A stretch of 64,000 nt of DNA, taken from contig NZ_CP061379.1 of the NCBI RefSeq assembly GCF_015624505.1, forward strand, positions 6,820,001 to 6,884,000, in the 5' to 3' direction. Each line of letters opens with the position of its first letter. The stretch's first letter is position 1. The DNA comes from Bradyrhizobium commune. Its GTDB lineage: Bacteria > Pseudomonadota > Alphaproteobacteria > Rhizobiales > Xanthobacteraceae. Under the pieces are notes generated by a model. That model had not been told where the DNA came from. It saw only the letters and a program-made list of their open reading frames with translations, and did not search any database. Below are positions 1 through 8,249 of the stretch, piece by piece. The translations under genes and the position numbers were made by a program.

Positions 1-39
1 CGGCCGAGACTGCGATCGCAGCGACGAGACGCGGCCCGG

Positions 40-55
40 TTAACAGTTCATTAAC
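40..55 (+). promoter_or_regulatory. CtrA-type box upstream of glycosyltransferase
   Basis: The sequence is TTAA, seven bases, then TTAAC, which matches the full CtrA consensus TTAA-N7-TTAAC of alphaproteobacteria. It ends 13 bases before the TTG start at 69 and 79 bases before the alternative ATG at 135. The match is seen directly. Binding by CtrA is inference. Confidence 0.5.
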
Positions 56-68
56 GACGAGCCATCGC

Positions 69-1040
69 TTGACCACAGCCGACGCTACGCTGGATGCACC
101 GACCGCAACGTCCGCGGCGACGGAAGCGCGCGCCATGTCGGCTGTGGTGTCAGTCGTTGTTCCCGCCAAGAATGCCGCGATCTTCATCGGCGAAACGATC
201 GACAGCGCGCTCATGCAAAGCGGTGTCGACGAAATCATCGTCGTGGACGACGGCTCGACCGACGATACCGTTGCCATCGTGCGGTCAATCGACGATCCGC
301 GGCTGCGCCTGTTGAGGAACGACGCCACCGGCGTGTCAGCCGCGCGAAACCTCGGCGCCCGCAGCGCACGCGGGGACTGGCTGATCTTCCTCGATGCCGA
401 CGACCGCCTGCGCGCCGGCGCCGTCACGACGCTGCTCAAGGCAGCCAAGGCCGCACCCCGCGCGGTTCTGGTCTATGGCGACTACAACACGATCGACAGC
501 GCCGGGCAGGCGATCGGTCGCCGCGGCCTCCTCAAGGGCCGCCAGAAGCCGTCCGGCAACGTGCTGGAGCGGCTCGCGAGCGGCAATTTCATCGTCAATG
601 GCGGCATCATGCTGGTCCGCGCCGATGCGTTCCGGACCAGCGGCGGTTTCGACCATTCGCTGAGATATTGCGAGGACTGGCATTGCTGGTGCCGCCTCGC
701 CGCGATCGGCGAATTCGCCTACGTGCCAAAGCTTCTGCTCGACTATCGCCTGCATACGGCCAACACCATGAATGCCGCGGTGCGGACGCCGGAGGATTTT
801 TTCCCGGCTGTCGCGCGCGTGTTCAGCGATGAACTGATCCTGACGAAGCTGCCCGACGGCTCAGCACCCCGCCTGCGGCAGGCGGCCGAAATCCATCTCG
901 TGACCTATTCGGCGACGCAGGCCGTTCGCTTCGGCAGGTATCGCGAGGCTCTCGCTTATCTCGGCATGGTCGGCCGGCGGTCGCTCAAGGCGGTGCCGCG
1001 GTCGGCGGCCAAGATTGCGCTTGCCTGCATTGGCATCTAG
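69..1040 (+). CDS. GT2-family glycosyltransferase
   Basis: Predicted inverting GT-A transferase that moves a sugar from a nucleotide donor onto a polysaccharide or lipid-linked acceptor at the cytoplasmic face. The start of the fold is clear: VSVVVPAKN, then EIIVVDDGSTDDT (nucleotide-binding Asp pair), GVSAARNLG, and the metal-binding FLDADD near residue 110. Length (323 aa) is usual for single-domain GT2 enzymes, and no transmembrane segment is evident. The frame opens with TTG at 69; an ATG at 135 would remove a low-complexity 22-residue leader and place the start better relative to the CtrA-type box, so the start is uncertain. The gene probably belongs to the polysaccharide locus that runs to galE. 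Donor and acceptor cannot be told from sequence. Confidence 0.9.
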   Translation: MTTADATLDAPTATSAATEARAMSAVVSVVVPAKNAAIFIGETIDSALMQSGVDEIIVVDDGSTDDTVAIVRSIDDPRLRLLRNDATGVSAARNLGARSARGDWLIFLDADDRLRAGAVTTLLKAAKAAPRAVLVYGDYNTIDSAGQAIGRRGLLKGRQKPSGNVLERLASGNFIVNGGIMLVRADAFRTSGGFDHSLRYCEDWHCWCRLAAIGEFAYVPKLLLDYRLHTANTMNAAVRTPEDFFPAVARVFSDELILTKLPDGSAPRLRQAAEIHLVTYSATQAVRFGRYREALAYLGMVGRRSLKAVPRSAAKIALACIGI

Positions 1041-1058
1041 ACGATCGGCCTCACGGCG

Positions 1059-2087
1059 TCAGGACGCGATCTTCGTCGCCTCATAGGGCTTCTGCTCAAT
1101 GCCAAAAGCAGCGAGCGCGGCACCTAACGCGACCATGACCGGATGCATCGCGACCACGGCCTTCGAGTTCGTCAGCAGACGTGCGCCGCGAACCACCGAC
1201 AGCGGCAGCCGTCCGAGCATCTGCGCAAACACCCGCACCCGTCCTGCCGCAGTCCGTGCGGCCTTGGACTGCACGCGATAATTGATCGCACCGATACGCA
1301 GGCCCCGCTTTGCGATCCAGCTGATGCTGGTGCGGTTCTGCGGCACGGTCTCGGTGATGACGGCCTCCGCCGTCCAGTGGAAGGTCATGCCGGCGTCGCG
1401 GCAGCGCACGAAGAAGTCGCAATCGCCGCCGCCGAGAAAATTGAAGCGCAGATCGAAGGCCGGACTGCCGAGCCGGTCGAACGCGGCGCGCGTGATCAGG
1501 CAATTGCCGCAGCCATAGATCAGCGGCACCGCACCCGTATAGTCGTAGGCGGGACAGAAGGCGGGATGACGCGCGAGCCAGGGCTGGCTGCCGTCGTCGA
1601 ACATTGGCAGCACGGGACCGCCGACCACGTCGGCACCGGTTGCCTCCGCGGTGCGGGCCATCAGCTCGAGCCAGTCGGGCGAGGCGATCTCGTCGTCGTC
1701 GATCATGAGGAAGCGGGTTGCGGCCGGAAACAGCGCCTGCGCCGTCTCGAACGCGGCGTTGATCGCCTGACAATTGCCCTGCCGCCTCTCGACCAGGCAG
1801 ATGCCCTGGAGCTTGCCGGCGGCGAGATATTCCGCGGCGACCGGCGCGCTCTCGCGCTTGGCGGCATCGTTCTCGACCATGACGACAGCGAAGGAGCGCG
1901 CCGTGCGCTGGTTCACCAGCGAGTCCAGTGTCAGCCGCAGATGCTGCGGGCGGCGGAAGCAGGGAATGCAGACGACGATGCCCACCGACAGGTCGATGAC
2001 GCGCGAGCTCGCCGCGACCTCACGGTTGGGATCGCGCAAATTTTCCGAGATCCGGCTGGCGGACAGGTCTGTCGGGATCAGCGTCAT
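1059..2087 (-). CDS. GT2-family glycosyltransferase
   Basis: Second GT2-type transferase of the locus, on the opposite strand and converging on the first with 18 bases between their stops. About 32 polar residues precede the fold, which begins IVVCIPCFRRPQHLRLTL. Further marks are VVMVENDA, ERRQGNCQAINAAFE, and the metal site FLMIDDDEIASPDW. A later GGGDCDFFVRCRDAGM segment resembles the acceptor/catalytic ED-type region of this family. Length is 342 aa. An ATG start is preceded by a weak AGGA. No membrane segment is obvious apart from a moderately hydrophobic C-terminus. Specificity is unknown; its role in surface glycan assembly is inferred from neighbours. Confidence 0.88.
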   Translation of the reverse strand: MTLIPTDLSASRISENLRDPNREVAASSRVIDLSVGIVVCIPCFRRPQHLRLTLDSLVNQRTARSFAVVMVENDAAKRESAPVAAEYLAAGKLQGICLVERRQGNCQAINAAFETAQALFPAATRFLMIDDDEIASPDWLELMARTAEATGADVVGGPVLPMFDDGSQPWLARHPAFCPAYDYTGAVPLIYGCGNCLITRAAFDRLGSPAFDLRFNFLGGGDCDFFVRCRDAGMTFHWTAEAVITETVPQNRTSISWIAKRGLRIGAINYRVQSKAARTAAGRVRVFAQMLGRLPLSVVRGARLLTNSKAVVAMHPVMVALGAALAAFGIEQKPYEATKIAS

Positions 2088-2487
2088 TGCGTCCTAGATG
2101 CCTGAGATATGTTGAAAAAGCCCTGCCGCATGCACCGACGCCGTCCCGCGACGGCACAGCGCCGCGAGACAGATGCGTCCCGAAATGAGTAACCGGCCCT
2201 GGCCGCAAGTCGCGTCGCGCTGCCGATCTTCCGGCAACGCAAACGTCCCACCATGCGCTTAACCGCTTTCGCGTGTTTTCCCTGAAAATCCATGCGCGCG
2301 TGCTACTGCAATTTGCAGTCCACAACAGCTGCGACGCCGCGATGCGGACGATGCCGTAGTTAACGCAGGGTCGCATTAACCCGAACGTAAGCACCGCGAC
2401 CGGTGACACCATGCGGCATCAGATTTGCTCTTCGGACATGCGAGATTTTTCCTGTAAATTTGAGTCGAACAAGCGCGGTCAGAGAAC
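2088..2487. other. Intergenic region between divergent glycan genes
   Basis: About 400 bases lie between the minus-strand glycosyltransferase and the plus-strand methyltransferase. I see no convincing gene: the open frames here lack family features and a ribosome binding site. The stretch is locally A/T-richer around 2255-2300 and 2440-2470 and should hold promoters for both directions. It contains a 16-base box also found before the Wzz-like gene. A TTAA pair near 2361 and 2377 has a 12-base spacer and is not a CtrA site. Confidence 0.6.
2254..2269 (+). promoter_or_regulatory. Shared box, copy 1
   Basis: TGCGCTTAACCGCTTT is seen here and again with one change (TGCGCTTAAACGCTTT) at 3412-3427. 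Each copy lies upstream of a plus-strand glycan gene, 234 and 159 bases before the start. A TTTTCCCTG string follows both copies at a different distance. A shared regulator site or promoter element is inferred; I do not recognise the consensus. Confidence 0.35.
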
Positions 2488-3273
2488 ATGAACAAATCAG
2501 CCACGATCGATTTCGCGACAGCCACCAACGCCCCGACACAGAGCCAGGCCCTGCTCAACCTCGTCGCAGGCGAAGCCCGCGACAGCCTGCTCGGTGTTCA
2601 CGAAGTGCTTCGCCGCGAGCTACCGCAAGGCCCGCTTGCGATCTACGAGGCCGGCGGCGGCTCGTCGAGCTTCCTGCCGACCGACGTGCTCGGCCGTAGC
2701 CACGTCACCGTGGTCGACATCGACGAGGACCAGATCCACAACAACACCTACGCGCAGGACGCGATCCTCGGCGACGTGCAGACCTATCGCTTCGGCCCCG
2801 ACACTTTCGATGTCGTGATCTGCTACAACGTGATCGAGCACCTGCCCGACGTCGAAGCGGCCCTCTTGAACTTCCGCGACGCGCTCAAGCACGGCGGCAT
2901 GATCCTGATCGGCGCGCCCAATCCGCACTCGCTGTCCGGCGTCGTTACCAAATACTCGCCGCACTGGTTCCATGTCTGGTTCTACCGGCATATCCGCGGC
3001 ATCAAGAATGCAGGCCTGCCCGGCGAGCCGCCGTTCCCGACCTTCTTCCATCCGCTGGTGACGCTGTCCAGGCTCGAGGCGTTTGCCGCCGCCAATGGCC
3101 TGGAGATGGTCTACCGCCGCGAGGTCGAAAGCCCGCGCTATCCCGAAATGCGCCTGCGCAAGCCGCTGTTGGCCGCCCTCGTCGACGCCGGCGCCGCGGT
3201 GATGAACGCCGGGCTTCCGCGCGGCACTGACGTCCGTCGCGGCGACTATCACGTCATCCTGCGAAAGCGCTGA
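2488..3273 (+). CDS. SAM-dependent class I methyltransferase
   Basis: Predicted Rossmann-fold methyltransferase of the Methyltransf_11/UbiE-like type. SAM-binding motif I is IYEAGGGSSSFLP near residue 53, followed by an acidic end of strand 2 (VTVVDIDEDQ). Motif II/III region is DVVICYNVIEHLPDVEAAL, with a catalytic-face GGMILIGAPNP further on. Length is 261 aa and no signal peptide or membrane segment is seen. It sits between glycosyltransferases and the polysaccharide chain-length protein, so methylation of a sugar or lipid-linked glycan is the likely job. This is context inference; the acceptor is unknown. The ATG follows a weak ribosome binding site (TCAGAGAAC). Confidence 0.88.
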   Translation: MNKSATIDFATATNAPTQSQALLNLVAGEARDSLLGVHEVLRRELPQGPLAIYEAGGGSSSFLPTDVLGRSHVTVVDIDEDQIHNNTYAQDAILGDVQTYRFGPDTFDVVICYNVIEHLPDVEAALLNFRDALKHGGMILIGAPNPHSLSGVVTKYSPHWFHVWFYRHIRGIKNAGLPGEPPFPTFFHPLVTLSRLEAFAAANGLEMVYRREVESPRYPEMRLRKPLLAALVDAGAAVMNAGLPRGTDVRRGDYHVILRKR

Positions 3274-3343
3274 CAGCCATGCGCGTACAGCCCGGCCATG
3301 ACGTTGCGAGGCCGGACGCACGCCTGCCGGACGGCATGCCCGG

Positions 3344-3356
3344 TAACGAACCGTTA
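3344..3356. promoter_or_regulatory. Inverted repeat upstream of Wzz-like gene
   Basis: TAACG, three bases, CGTTA form a perfect 5-bp inverted repeat. A second short one, GACGC and GCGTC around ATCGAAA, follows at about 3371-3387. Both lie in the 297-base region before the chain-length gene. Their spacing could suit a dimeric regulator, but that is inference. Confidence 0.3.
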
Positions 3357-3411
3357 ATCATCGAGGGAGCGACGCATCGAAAGCGTCACAACGACGCCGC
3401 AAACAGCGGCC

Positions 3412-3427
3412 TGCGCTTAAACGCTTT
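3412..3427 (+). promoter_or_regulatory. Shared box, copy 2
   Basis: TGCGCTTAAACGCTTT is the second copy of the element at 2254-2269, differing at one base. It precedes the Wzz/BY-kinase-like gene by 159 bases, in a stretch that also carries A/T-rich promoter-like sequence (GGTTAATTTTCC near 3465). Confidence 0.35.
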
Positions 3428-3570
3428 GTTTGCCATTTCGGTGAATAGTCCCTCAATGAGTATGGTTAATTTTCCCTGTTGCGTTGATTGGGCACCTATA
3501 TCCCGGGTGCATGGCGTAGAGCGAAGAGTAACCCCTCAGCCTGCGGCAGCTGGAATGGAAGCTGGGGATC

Positions 3571-5865
3571 ATGCTTGACTATAACCAGCCGATAGATCGG
3601 GCCAGAAATCCGACCCGGTCGGAGGCCCCTCAGCAGAGATCCGAGGCCAGCTTCAACCTGCTGGAGCTCGTCAGCCTGCTATGGCGGCGCAAGATTGCGA
3701 TAGCCGCGGCTGCCCTGATCGGCGCGAGCCTTGCCGTGACCATCGGCAAAAGCCTGACGCCGCGCTACACCGCAACCGCCCAGCTCTACGTCGATCCGCG
3801 CGAGCTGCAGCTCGTCGATCGCGAGCTCACGCCGCGCGCCCAGGACGTCTCCGGCATGTCCATGGTGGTGGAGAGCCAGGCGCGCCTGATCACCTCCAAC
3901 AGCGTGCTGCTCCAGGTCATCCAGCAGGCCAATCTCGACAAGGATCCAGAATTCGGCGGTGGTGGCAACGGCAAGAGTCTGATGTCGTCGCTGCTCGGCC
4001 TGATCGGCCTCCAGCTCCGCGCGCCCTCCGTCGCAGAGACCAGGGAAGTGCAGCTCGCGGCGCTCGACGCGCTGAACAAGCACATCACGATCCGCAAGGG
4101 CGAAAAGAGCTTCATCGTCGACATCGAAGTCTGGTCGACCGATCCGGCCAAGGCGGCGATGCTCGCCAACACGCTGACCAACACCTATCTCACGGAGTCG
4201 CGCAACTCGCAGGCCCTCGCCGCCCGGCGCGCCACCAGTGAATTGTCCGGCCGGCTGAAGGAGCTGCGCGAACGGCTGCGCAACGCCGAGACCGCGCTTG
4301 CCACCTACAAGGCCCAGAACAATTTCGTCGGCACCCAGGATTCGCTGATCTCTGACCAGCAACTCTCCTCCAGCAATCAGCGGCTCTCCGCGGCCCGCGC
4401 GGCGACGATGGACGCGCAGGCGCGGCTGGACCAGATCGAGGCGAACAAGCGGACCGCTGCGGATGCAGGCGCGATCCCCGAAGCGCTGCAATCGCCGACG
4501 ATCGCGAACCTCCGCGCGCAATATGCCGACGCCCGCAAGAAATACGCGGAGCAGACCGCCGAGCTCGGGCCGCGTCATCCGGCACTGCGCCAGACCGAGA
4601 AGCAGGTCGAGGATCTCAAGCGCACGATCAGCGAGGAGATCGACCGCTTCGCCCAATCCGCCAAGAACGATTTGACGCGCGCGCGCGATTACGAGGCCTC
4701 GCTCAACCGGGCGCTGGAAGTGCAGAAGCGGCAGAGCGTCCAGCTCAGCCAGGCCGCGGTCCGCCTGCGCGAGCTCGAGCGCGAGGCCGATGCCAGCCGC
4801 GATGTCTATCAATCCTTCCTCAAGCGCTCGCGCGAGACCGAAGAGCAGGAGACGCTCAACACGTCGGCCGCCCGAATCATCGGCGAAGCAACGGTGCCGC
4901 AACGGCGCTCGTTCCCGCCGGCGATGAGCCTGTTCGCCATGATCGGCTTCATCTTCGGCGCGCTCGCCGCCGCGAGCTGGTTCGTCACAGCCGAGCACCT
5001 GCTCGCCGGCGCGACCTCGCCCGAACCGACCCGCCGAGAGCGCACGCCGGCGCCGGACGCTTCCAGGGCGACACCGGACAATGGCGCGCCGCCGCCACCG
5101 CTTGCGCTGGTGGAGAAGCCCCTGATCGCACGCCTCCAGGAGGCCGACGTCATGCGCACGCTCGGTGCCATTCTCGTCACCGGCGGCGGCGTCGATCTCA
5201 CGCGGCTGGGCTGGCCGACGCTGCGCCCCGGCTTTCCGCTGACGACGCTCTTGAACGCTTTGCGCGACATGCGCGCCGCGATGGCCCGCCGTGCCGGCGG
5301 CAAGCCGATGCCGGTGATCGCGCTCGTCGGCACCGGTGAGACCGTCGGGCGCAGCGTGACCGCCCTGAACTTCGCGCTCGCCGCAGCCCGCGACGGCAGC
5401 CGCGTGCTGATGATCGATGCCGACCACCAGGCGCACGCGCTTTCGAACAAGGTCAACCGCGCCGGCAGGAGCGCACCGGCTAAAGTCGGCTGGCTCTCGA
5501 TCGGCGGCAAGGCCGCGCGCGAGATCGAGACCGTCAACGGCGTCTCGGTTCTACCGATGGCCGAGACCGATGCCGGCAAGGCCACGGACACGATCCGCAA
5601 GGCGATCACGCAGGCTCGCGCTGCCGGTGGCCATGATCTCATCATCCTCGACGGCCCCGCGATGCCGCTGTCGGCTGCCGGCCGCAAGCTGCTCGAGGCC
5701 ACCGATGCGCTCGTTGCGGTGCTGCCGACCAGCCTCGACATCAACGACAGCATGGAAGACATACTGACCGCGCTCGGCGGCGCTCAGCGCAAGCTCGTCG
5801 GCGTCGTGCTCGACGAGCTCACCCCCGCATCCCAAACGCGCCAGCGAGGCAGACAATATGCTTGA
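3571..5865 (+). CDS. Wzz/GNVR chain-length protein with degenerate BY-kinase-like domain
   Basis: Polysaccharide co-polymerase of the ExoP/Wzc type, predicted to sit in the inner membrane and control chain length or export. The N-terminal Wzz domain begins near residue 27 with a first membrane helix at about 41-60 (RRKIAIAAAALIGASLAV) and the usual RYTATAQLYVDPR. A long coiled-coil periplasmic region follows, closing with a second helix at about 450-472. The cytoplasmic part (about 510-764) keeps the BY-kinase layout: VIALVGTGETVGRS at about 581, VLMIDAD at about 613 and DLIILDGPA near 689. The first motif lacks the P-loop lysine (a GEGKST-like end is expected) and no C-terminal tyrosine cluster is present, so autokinase activity is doubtful. 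The next gene overlaps its end by 8 bases, which suggests translational coupling. Confidence 0.88.
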   Translation: MLDYNQPIDRARNPTRSEAPQQRSEASFNLLELVSLLWRRKIAIAAAALIGASLAVTIGKSLTPRYTATAQLYVDPRELQLVDRELTPRAQDVSGMSMVVESQARLITSNSVLLQVIQQANLDKDPEFGGGGNGKSLMSSLLGLIGLQLRAPSVAETREVQLAALDALNKHITIRKGEKSFIVDIEVWSTDPAKAAMLANTLTNTYLTESRNSQALAARRATSELSGRLKELRERLRNAETALATYKAQNNFVGTQDSLISDQQLSSSNQRLSAARAATMDAQARLDQIEANKRTAADAGAIPEALQSPTIANLRAQYADARKKYAEQTAELGPRHPALRQTEKQVEDLKRTISEEIDRFAQSAKNDLTRARDYEASLNRALEVQKRQSVQLSQAAVRLRELEREADASRDVYQSFLKRSRETEEQETLNTSAARIIGEATVPQRRSFPPAMSLFAMIGFIFGALAAASWFVTAEHLLAGATSPEPTRRERTPAPDASRATPDNGAPPPPLALVEKPLIARLQEADVMRTLGAILVTGGGVDLTRLGWPTLRPGFPLTTLLNALRDMRAAMARRAGGKPMPVIALVGTGETVGRSVTALNFALAAARDGSRVLMIDADHQAHALSNKVNRAGRSAPAKVGWLSIGGKAAREIETVNGVSVLPMAETDAGKATDTIRKAITQARAAGGHDLIILDGPAMPLSAAGRKLLEATDALVAVLPTSLDINDSMEDILTALGGAQRKLVGVVLDELTPASQTRQRGRQYA

Positions 5866-6667
5866 GCGCCGCGTCAATCTGGACGGACGGGCCGCAACCG
5901 CCGAGGTGCCGCGGATCACCGTCGGCGGCCTGCGCATGGCCGCGCTCGACCTGGAAGCAACCGCCGATTTCATGATCGAGGCCACCGACCCGCGCCATCG
6001 CATCGGCCGCCCGCTGTTCCTGACCTCGGCCAACGGCGAGGTGCTGGCGCGCTGCTCGACCGAGCCGCAGACCGAACGCCTGTTTCGCGCCGCCGACCTG
6101 ATCAATGCCGACGGTCAGCCGCTGGTGGCGGCCTCAAGACTGCAATCATGGTTCCCGCTGCCGGAACGCGTTGCGACCACCGACCTGTTCCACGTCGTCG
6201 CGCGCAAGGCGGAGGCCGCCGGCCGCACCTTCTACATGTTAGGCGCCAGCGAGGAAGAGAACGCCACCGCGGTCAGGAAAGTCCAGAACTTGTATCCGAA
6301 ACTCAAGATCGTCGGATACAGCCATGGTTATCTCAGCGGCGATGCCTTGCGTGCCAAGGTCGAGGAGATCAACGCACTCGCGCCGGATTGCCTGTGGGTC
6401 GCGCTCGGCGTGCCCAGCGAGCAGGCCTTCGTCGAGGAGTTCACGCAGCTGCTGACCAATGTCGGCGTCATCAAGACGTCGGGCGGCCTGTTCAACTTCC
6501 TGTCGGGCAGTCGCTCCCGTGCGCCGAAATGGATGCAGAAGGTCGGACTCGAATGGGCTTGGCGCACCTGGCTCGAACCGCGGCGCCTGTTCTGGCGCTA
6601 TTTGACCACCAACCCCCGCGCGATCTATCTTCTCTTCAGCCGCAACCGGCCGTTTAATAATCGCTGA
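5858..6667 (+). CDS. WecG/TagA/CpsF family glycosyltransferase
   Basis: GT26-type transferase that adds an N-acetyl-hexosamine or uronate to a polyprenyl-linked sugar during surface polysaccharide or teichoic-type glycan synthesis. Family motifs are all present: LTSANGEVLARC near residue 49, DLINADGQPLVAASRL with the candidate catalytic Asp, GYSHGYL, VALGVPSEQAFVE, and the C-terminal APKWMQKVGLEW followed by a basic EPRRLFWRY segment that in the family attaches to the membrane. Length (269 aa) fits the family. The start overlaps the end of the chain-length gene by 8 bases, and galE follows after 17 bases, so the three form an operon. Which sugar is transferred is unknown. Confidence 0.93.
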   Translation: MLERRVNLDGRAATAEVPRITVGGLRMAALDLEATADFMIEATDPRHRIGRPLFLTSANGEVLARCSTEPQTERLFRAADLINADGQPLVAASRLQSWFPLPERVATTDLFHVVARKAEAAGRTFYMLGASEEENATAVRKVQNLYPKLKIVGYSHGYLSGDALRAKVEEINALAPDCLWVALGVPSEQAFVEEFTQLLTNVGVIKTSGGLFNFLSGSRSRAPKWMQKVGLEWAWRTWLEPRRLFWRYLTTNPRAIYLLFSRNRPFNNR

Positions 6668-6684
6668 AAAGAGCAAAAGACGAC

Positions 6685-7677
6685 ATGACCGACCGACCGA
6701 CTGTCCTCGTCACGGGAGGCGCGGGCTATATCGGCTCGCATGCCTGCCGCGCTTTGGCCGCAGCCGGCTACCAGCCGGTCGTTTATGACAATCTTTCGAC
6801 AGGTCATCGCAGTTTCGTTGCCGGCCCGCTCGCAATCGGCGACCTGCTCGATGGCGCCGCGCTTGCGCGGGCCTTTGCAGACCACAAGGTCACGGCGGTG
6901 ATGCATTTCGCGGCAGCGAGCCTCGTCGGCGAATCCATGACCGACCCGCAGAAATACTACATCAACAATGTGCAGGGCACGTTGTCGCTGCTCCAGGCGA
7001 TGCGCAACGCGGGCTGCCACCGCATCGTGTTCTCATCGACCGGCGCGGTCTATGGCAACGCCGATTCCAAGGAACTGCCGGAAGATTTTCCCTGCGCGCC
7101 GATCAATCCCTATGGCGCCTCGAAATGGATGATCGAGCGCATGCTCGCCGATTATCGCACGGCCTATGGCTTCGGCGCGTTCTGCCTGCGCTATTTCAAT
7201 GCCAGCGGCGCCGATCCGGCCGGCGGCATCGGCGAATTGCGCGACAACGAGACGCATCTCATTCCGCGCGCGATGATGGCGTTGCAGGGTCATGTCGACT
7301 TCGCCGTGTTCGGCGACGATTACGACACACCGGACGGCACCGCGATCCGCGACTACATCCATGTCACTGACCTCGCCGCAGCGCATGTCGCGGCGCTGAA
7401 GCTGCTGGAAACGGGCCAGGCTGGCGGCAGCTTCAATCTCGGCACCGGCTCCGGCTTCTCGGTGCGCGAGATCCTGACCGCGATCAGGCAGGAGACCGGG
7501 CGCGAGGTGCCGCACACCGTCAAGCCACGCCGTGCCGGCGATCCCACTTATCTGGTCGCAGACCCCTCCGCCGCGCGAAAAGTGCTGAATTTTGTGCCGC
7601 GCCATTCGGACCTGCCAACCGTGATCCGGACCGCCTGGGCCTGGCACCAGACGGCGCATCCGCTCAAGGCGCGTTAA
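6685..7677 (+). CDS. galE: UDP-glucose 4-epimerase
   Basis: Extended short-chain dehydrogenase interconverting UDP-glucose and UDP-galactose in the cytoplasm, which feeds galactosyl donors to the preceding transferases. The NAD-binding motif TGGAGYIGSH starts near residue 10, the catalytic Ser/Thr segment is FSSTGAVYG, and the YxxxK pair is in YGASKWMIE. The C-terminal sugar-binding part contains DYIHVTDLA and FNLGTGSGFSVRE, both typical of GalE. Length (330 aa) is normal. It follows the WecG-like gene by 17 bases and appears to end the polysaccharide operon. Activity on the N-acetylated sugars cannot be excluded from sequence. Confidence 0.95.
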   Translation: MTDRPTVLVTGGAGYIGSHACRALAAAGYQPVVYDNLSTGHRSFVAGPLAIGDLLDGAALARAFADHKVTAVMHFAAASLVGESMTDPQKYYINNVQGTLSLLQAMRNAGCHRIVFSSTGAVYGNADSKELPEDFPCAPINPYGASKWMIERMLADYRTAYGFGAFCLRYFNASGADPAGGIGELRDNETHLIPRAMMALQGHVDFAVFGDDYDTPDGTAIRDYIHVTDLAAAHVAALKLLETGQAGGSFNLGTGSGFSVREILTAIRQETGREVPHTVKPRRAGDPTYLVADPSAARKVLNFVPRHSDLPTVIRTAWAWHQTAHPLKAR

Positions 7678-7907
7678 GCAACCGTAACATCCGTACCTTG
7701 CCTGCCGTGCCTCCGAGCGGCTAGAATGGCTGTTCGCTGCCGCCGTTTGCGCTTCGCCGACGGCCGCATTTTCAGGCATCGCCGACGATGATGTCGGCCT
7801 GCATGGCTTGGCCAGCTTTGTGCCAGCCGATTTTTCCGAGCGTCAGGACCTCGATCAAGTCTGCGTATCGACCTGTCATCAGGCTCGGATCAAGGAGTAT
7901 CGACCCT

Positions 7908-8249
7908 ATGCATCAGGCTGCCCGCCTGGAGTTCGAGCGCGCGATGGAAGAGTTCGTTCGTTGGCACGTCGTGCCCGAGGGCGAACGATCGCCCGCGCCA
8001 GCCTGGTGGTGGGGGCCGGCCATGGCCGTGGTCGACGATCATGAGCCGATGAGCGGGACCTGGTGTTGTGAGCTCGGCTTATGCGCGGGCGCAAGCTTCG
8101 CCGACGGTGCGCGCACGATTCTGGCGCTGTTCGTCGAGCAGACGTCGCTGACGGGCCCCCAGGATTTTCCGAGCAAGGCCGAGAGCGGGGATCACGAGGT
8201 GCGCGAGTTGCACCCGCAGCCGTCAGACGACAGCGCGTTTCAGCCGTAG
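7908..8249 (+). CDS. Hypothetical protein, 113 aa
   Basis: I do not recognise this family. The open frame reaches back to 7788, but the ATG at 7908 has an AAGGAG eleven bases upstream and removes an unlikely 40-residue leader. The protein is acidic and soluble-looking, with a tryptophan cluster ([11 protein letters not shown]) near residue 30 and two adjacent cysteines (TWCCELGLC) near 50; no signal peptide or membrane helix is apparent. It is monocistronic and converges on the GGDEF-EAL gene, the two coding regions sharing 27 bases at their 3' ends. A short inverted repeat (GCCGAC/GTCGGC, 7781-7798) lies upstream. Confidence 0.6.
   Translation: MHQAARLEFERAMEEFVRWHVVPEGERSPAPAWWWGPAMAVVDDHEPMSGTWCCELGLCAGASFADGARTILALFVEQTSLTGPQDFPSKAESGDHEVRELHPQPSDDSAFQP

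Noticed and set aside
2361..2381. TTAA pair as a second CtrA site
   Set aside because: The spacer is 12 bases, not seven.
7675..7691. TTAA-N7-TAAC after galE as a CtrA site
   Set aside because: One T of the second half is missing, and the first TTAA overlaps the galE stop codon.
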